Source: Microcyclospora pomicola (taxonomy: Eukaryota; Ascomycota; Dothideomycetes; Capnodiales). From it: a stretch of DNA of 64,000 nucleotides. A program made the position numbers and the translations under genes. The first letter of the stretch is position 1, and the number at the start of each line of letters is the position of its first letter. Shown here piece by piece: positions 63,522 through 64,000 of this stretch. The notes beneath the pieces were generated by a model that saw only the letters and a program-made list of their open reading frames with translations, ran no database searches and had not been told where the DNA came from. The stretch covers positions 63,510 through 127,509 of the forward strand of contig NHNY01000031.1 of NCBI GenBank assembly GCA_002786065.1, written 5' to 3'.

Positions 63522-64000
63522 CTACCTACGCTGTTGCTGTTCCTTCTGGATCGTCGTGCGTTCGTCCTCATGCATCTCTTGTGATGGCTCTTGTAGAGAA
63601 CATACATCAATTCCCGATACGTAGTCGCGCTCCACTACAACCATATTCATTCCCCCCTCAGGCCCCTCCACCATAGCTTCTTGTAGATTGTCCCATGCGC
63701 TGAGAAGTACGACGACATCCATCCCTTTGCGCCACCCAACTTCTCCATCCCTGCTTCCGCTCATCAACCAGAGCTCGCGGAAACCGCCACGCTTTCCCCC
63801 TGATCGCCTTTTCTGCTCCAACGACCACTCTATAACATATCTCACAGCGCTACACGCAGGTTTCAACTCACAGCTGTACAGAGTGCTTCTTACACGGTCG
63901 TCGTCGCCGCATATCGGGATCGCGGGGAGATACCCGTCACGGCCGTGATGATCAGCGGGCACTGCTGCTGATACGTAGTTCGACGACGTCCAGAAAGCGT
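63522..64000 (-). CDS. C-terminal part of an unidentified protein, cut by the window edge
   Basis: A reverse frame runs open from the window edge to a stop at 63522, giving at least 158 codons. Within it, LKPACSAVRYVIEWSLEQ, GGFRELWLMSGSRDGEVGW and GMDVVVLLSAWDNLQEAMV look like genuine protein. The end is Glu/Gln-rich (QEMHEDERTTIQKEQQQRR). I do not recognise the family. No start lies in the window, and an intron near the edge cannot be excluded. It is convergent with the PMC1-type gene across 237 bases. Confidence 0.55.
   Translation of the reverse strand, partial: AFWTSSNYVSAAVPADHHGRDGYLPAIPICGDDDRVRSTLYSCELKPACSAVRYVIEWSLEQKRRSGGKRGGFRELWLMSGSRDGEVGWRKGMDVVVLLSAWDNLQEAMVEGPEGGMNMVVVERDYVSGIDVCSLQEPSQEMHEDERTTIQKEQQQRR

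Overview
This window is nuclear DNA of a filamentous ascomycete. The evidence is short introns (mostly 50 to 105 bp) with fungal donor (GTAAGT, GTATGT, GTGAGT), branch (CTAAC, CTGAC) and acceptor (CAG, TAG) signals, and fungus-specific families such as the DUF3425 basic-region factor, the zinc-finger-less Fungal_trans_2-type regulator and the Ric1 exchange factor. Mago nashi, kept in filamentous fungi but missing from baker's yeast, also fits. A Dothideomycete or relative is my guess from the feel of the proteins. It is inference and I could not test it.

I support 28 protein genes, one of them cut by the right edge. In order they are: a DUF3425 bZIP-like factor; an alpha/beta hydrolase with a very long disordered N-terminus; a Cys-rich single-pass surface protein; Clf1 (splicing); mitochondrial uL10m; Mago nashi; coatomer beta (Sec26); an F-box-like protein; casein kinase 2 beta; Ric1; a Fungal_trans_2-type regulator; Chd1; Lsm8; a homocysteine S-methyltransferase; Vps26; ribosomal uL6 (Rpl9); a carboxymuconolactone decarboxylase-family protein; a second Cys-rich membrane protein; an Mpv17/PMP22 protein; phosphoglycerate kinase; Sem1; ribosomal uL29 (Rpl35); an Lpx1-like hydrolase; a DHA1-type MFS transporter; an F-box protein; a Pmc1-type calcium ATPase; and an unidentified partial gene.

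Most of the window is ordinary housekeeping: membrane traffic (Sec26, Ric1, Vps26), RNA processing (Clf1, Mago, Lsm8), ribosomes, the proteasome lid and glycolysis. Many genes sit head to head across 190 to 430 bp. There is no secondary-metabolite cluster, no recognisable transposon or virus-like element, and I found no tRNA or rRNA. Three gene-poor stretches of about 2.2 to 2.4 kb (24.3-26.5, 42.2-44.6 and 56.8-59.1 kb) hold nothing I can support.

The most unusual signal is one intron of the MFS gene. It reads best as an ATAAGT...CAC (AT-AC) intron, because only that excision restores the conserved DPENPQNW junction. Other points worth a look are an ATG-only first exon in the uL29 gene, a 27-base exon in CHD1, tandem cysteine modules in the surface protein at 7.8 kb, and a possible C-terminal peroxisomal signal (AKM) on the Lpx1-like hydrolase. 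All gene models with introns were built by eye from splice signals and protein continuity.
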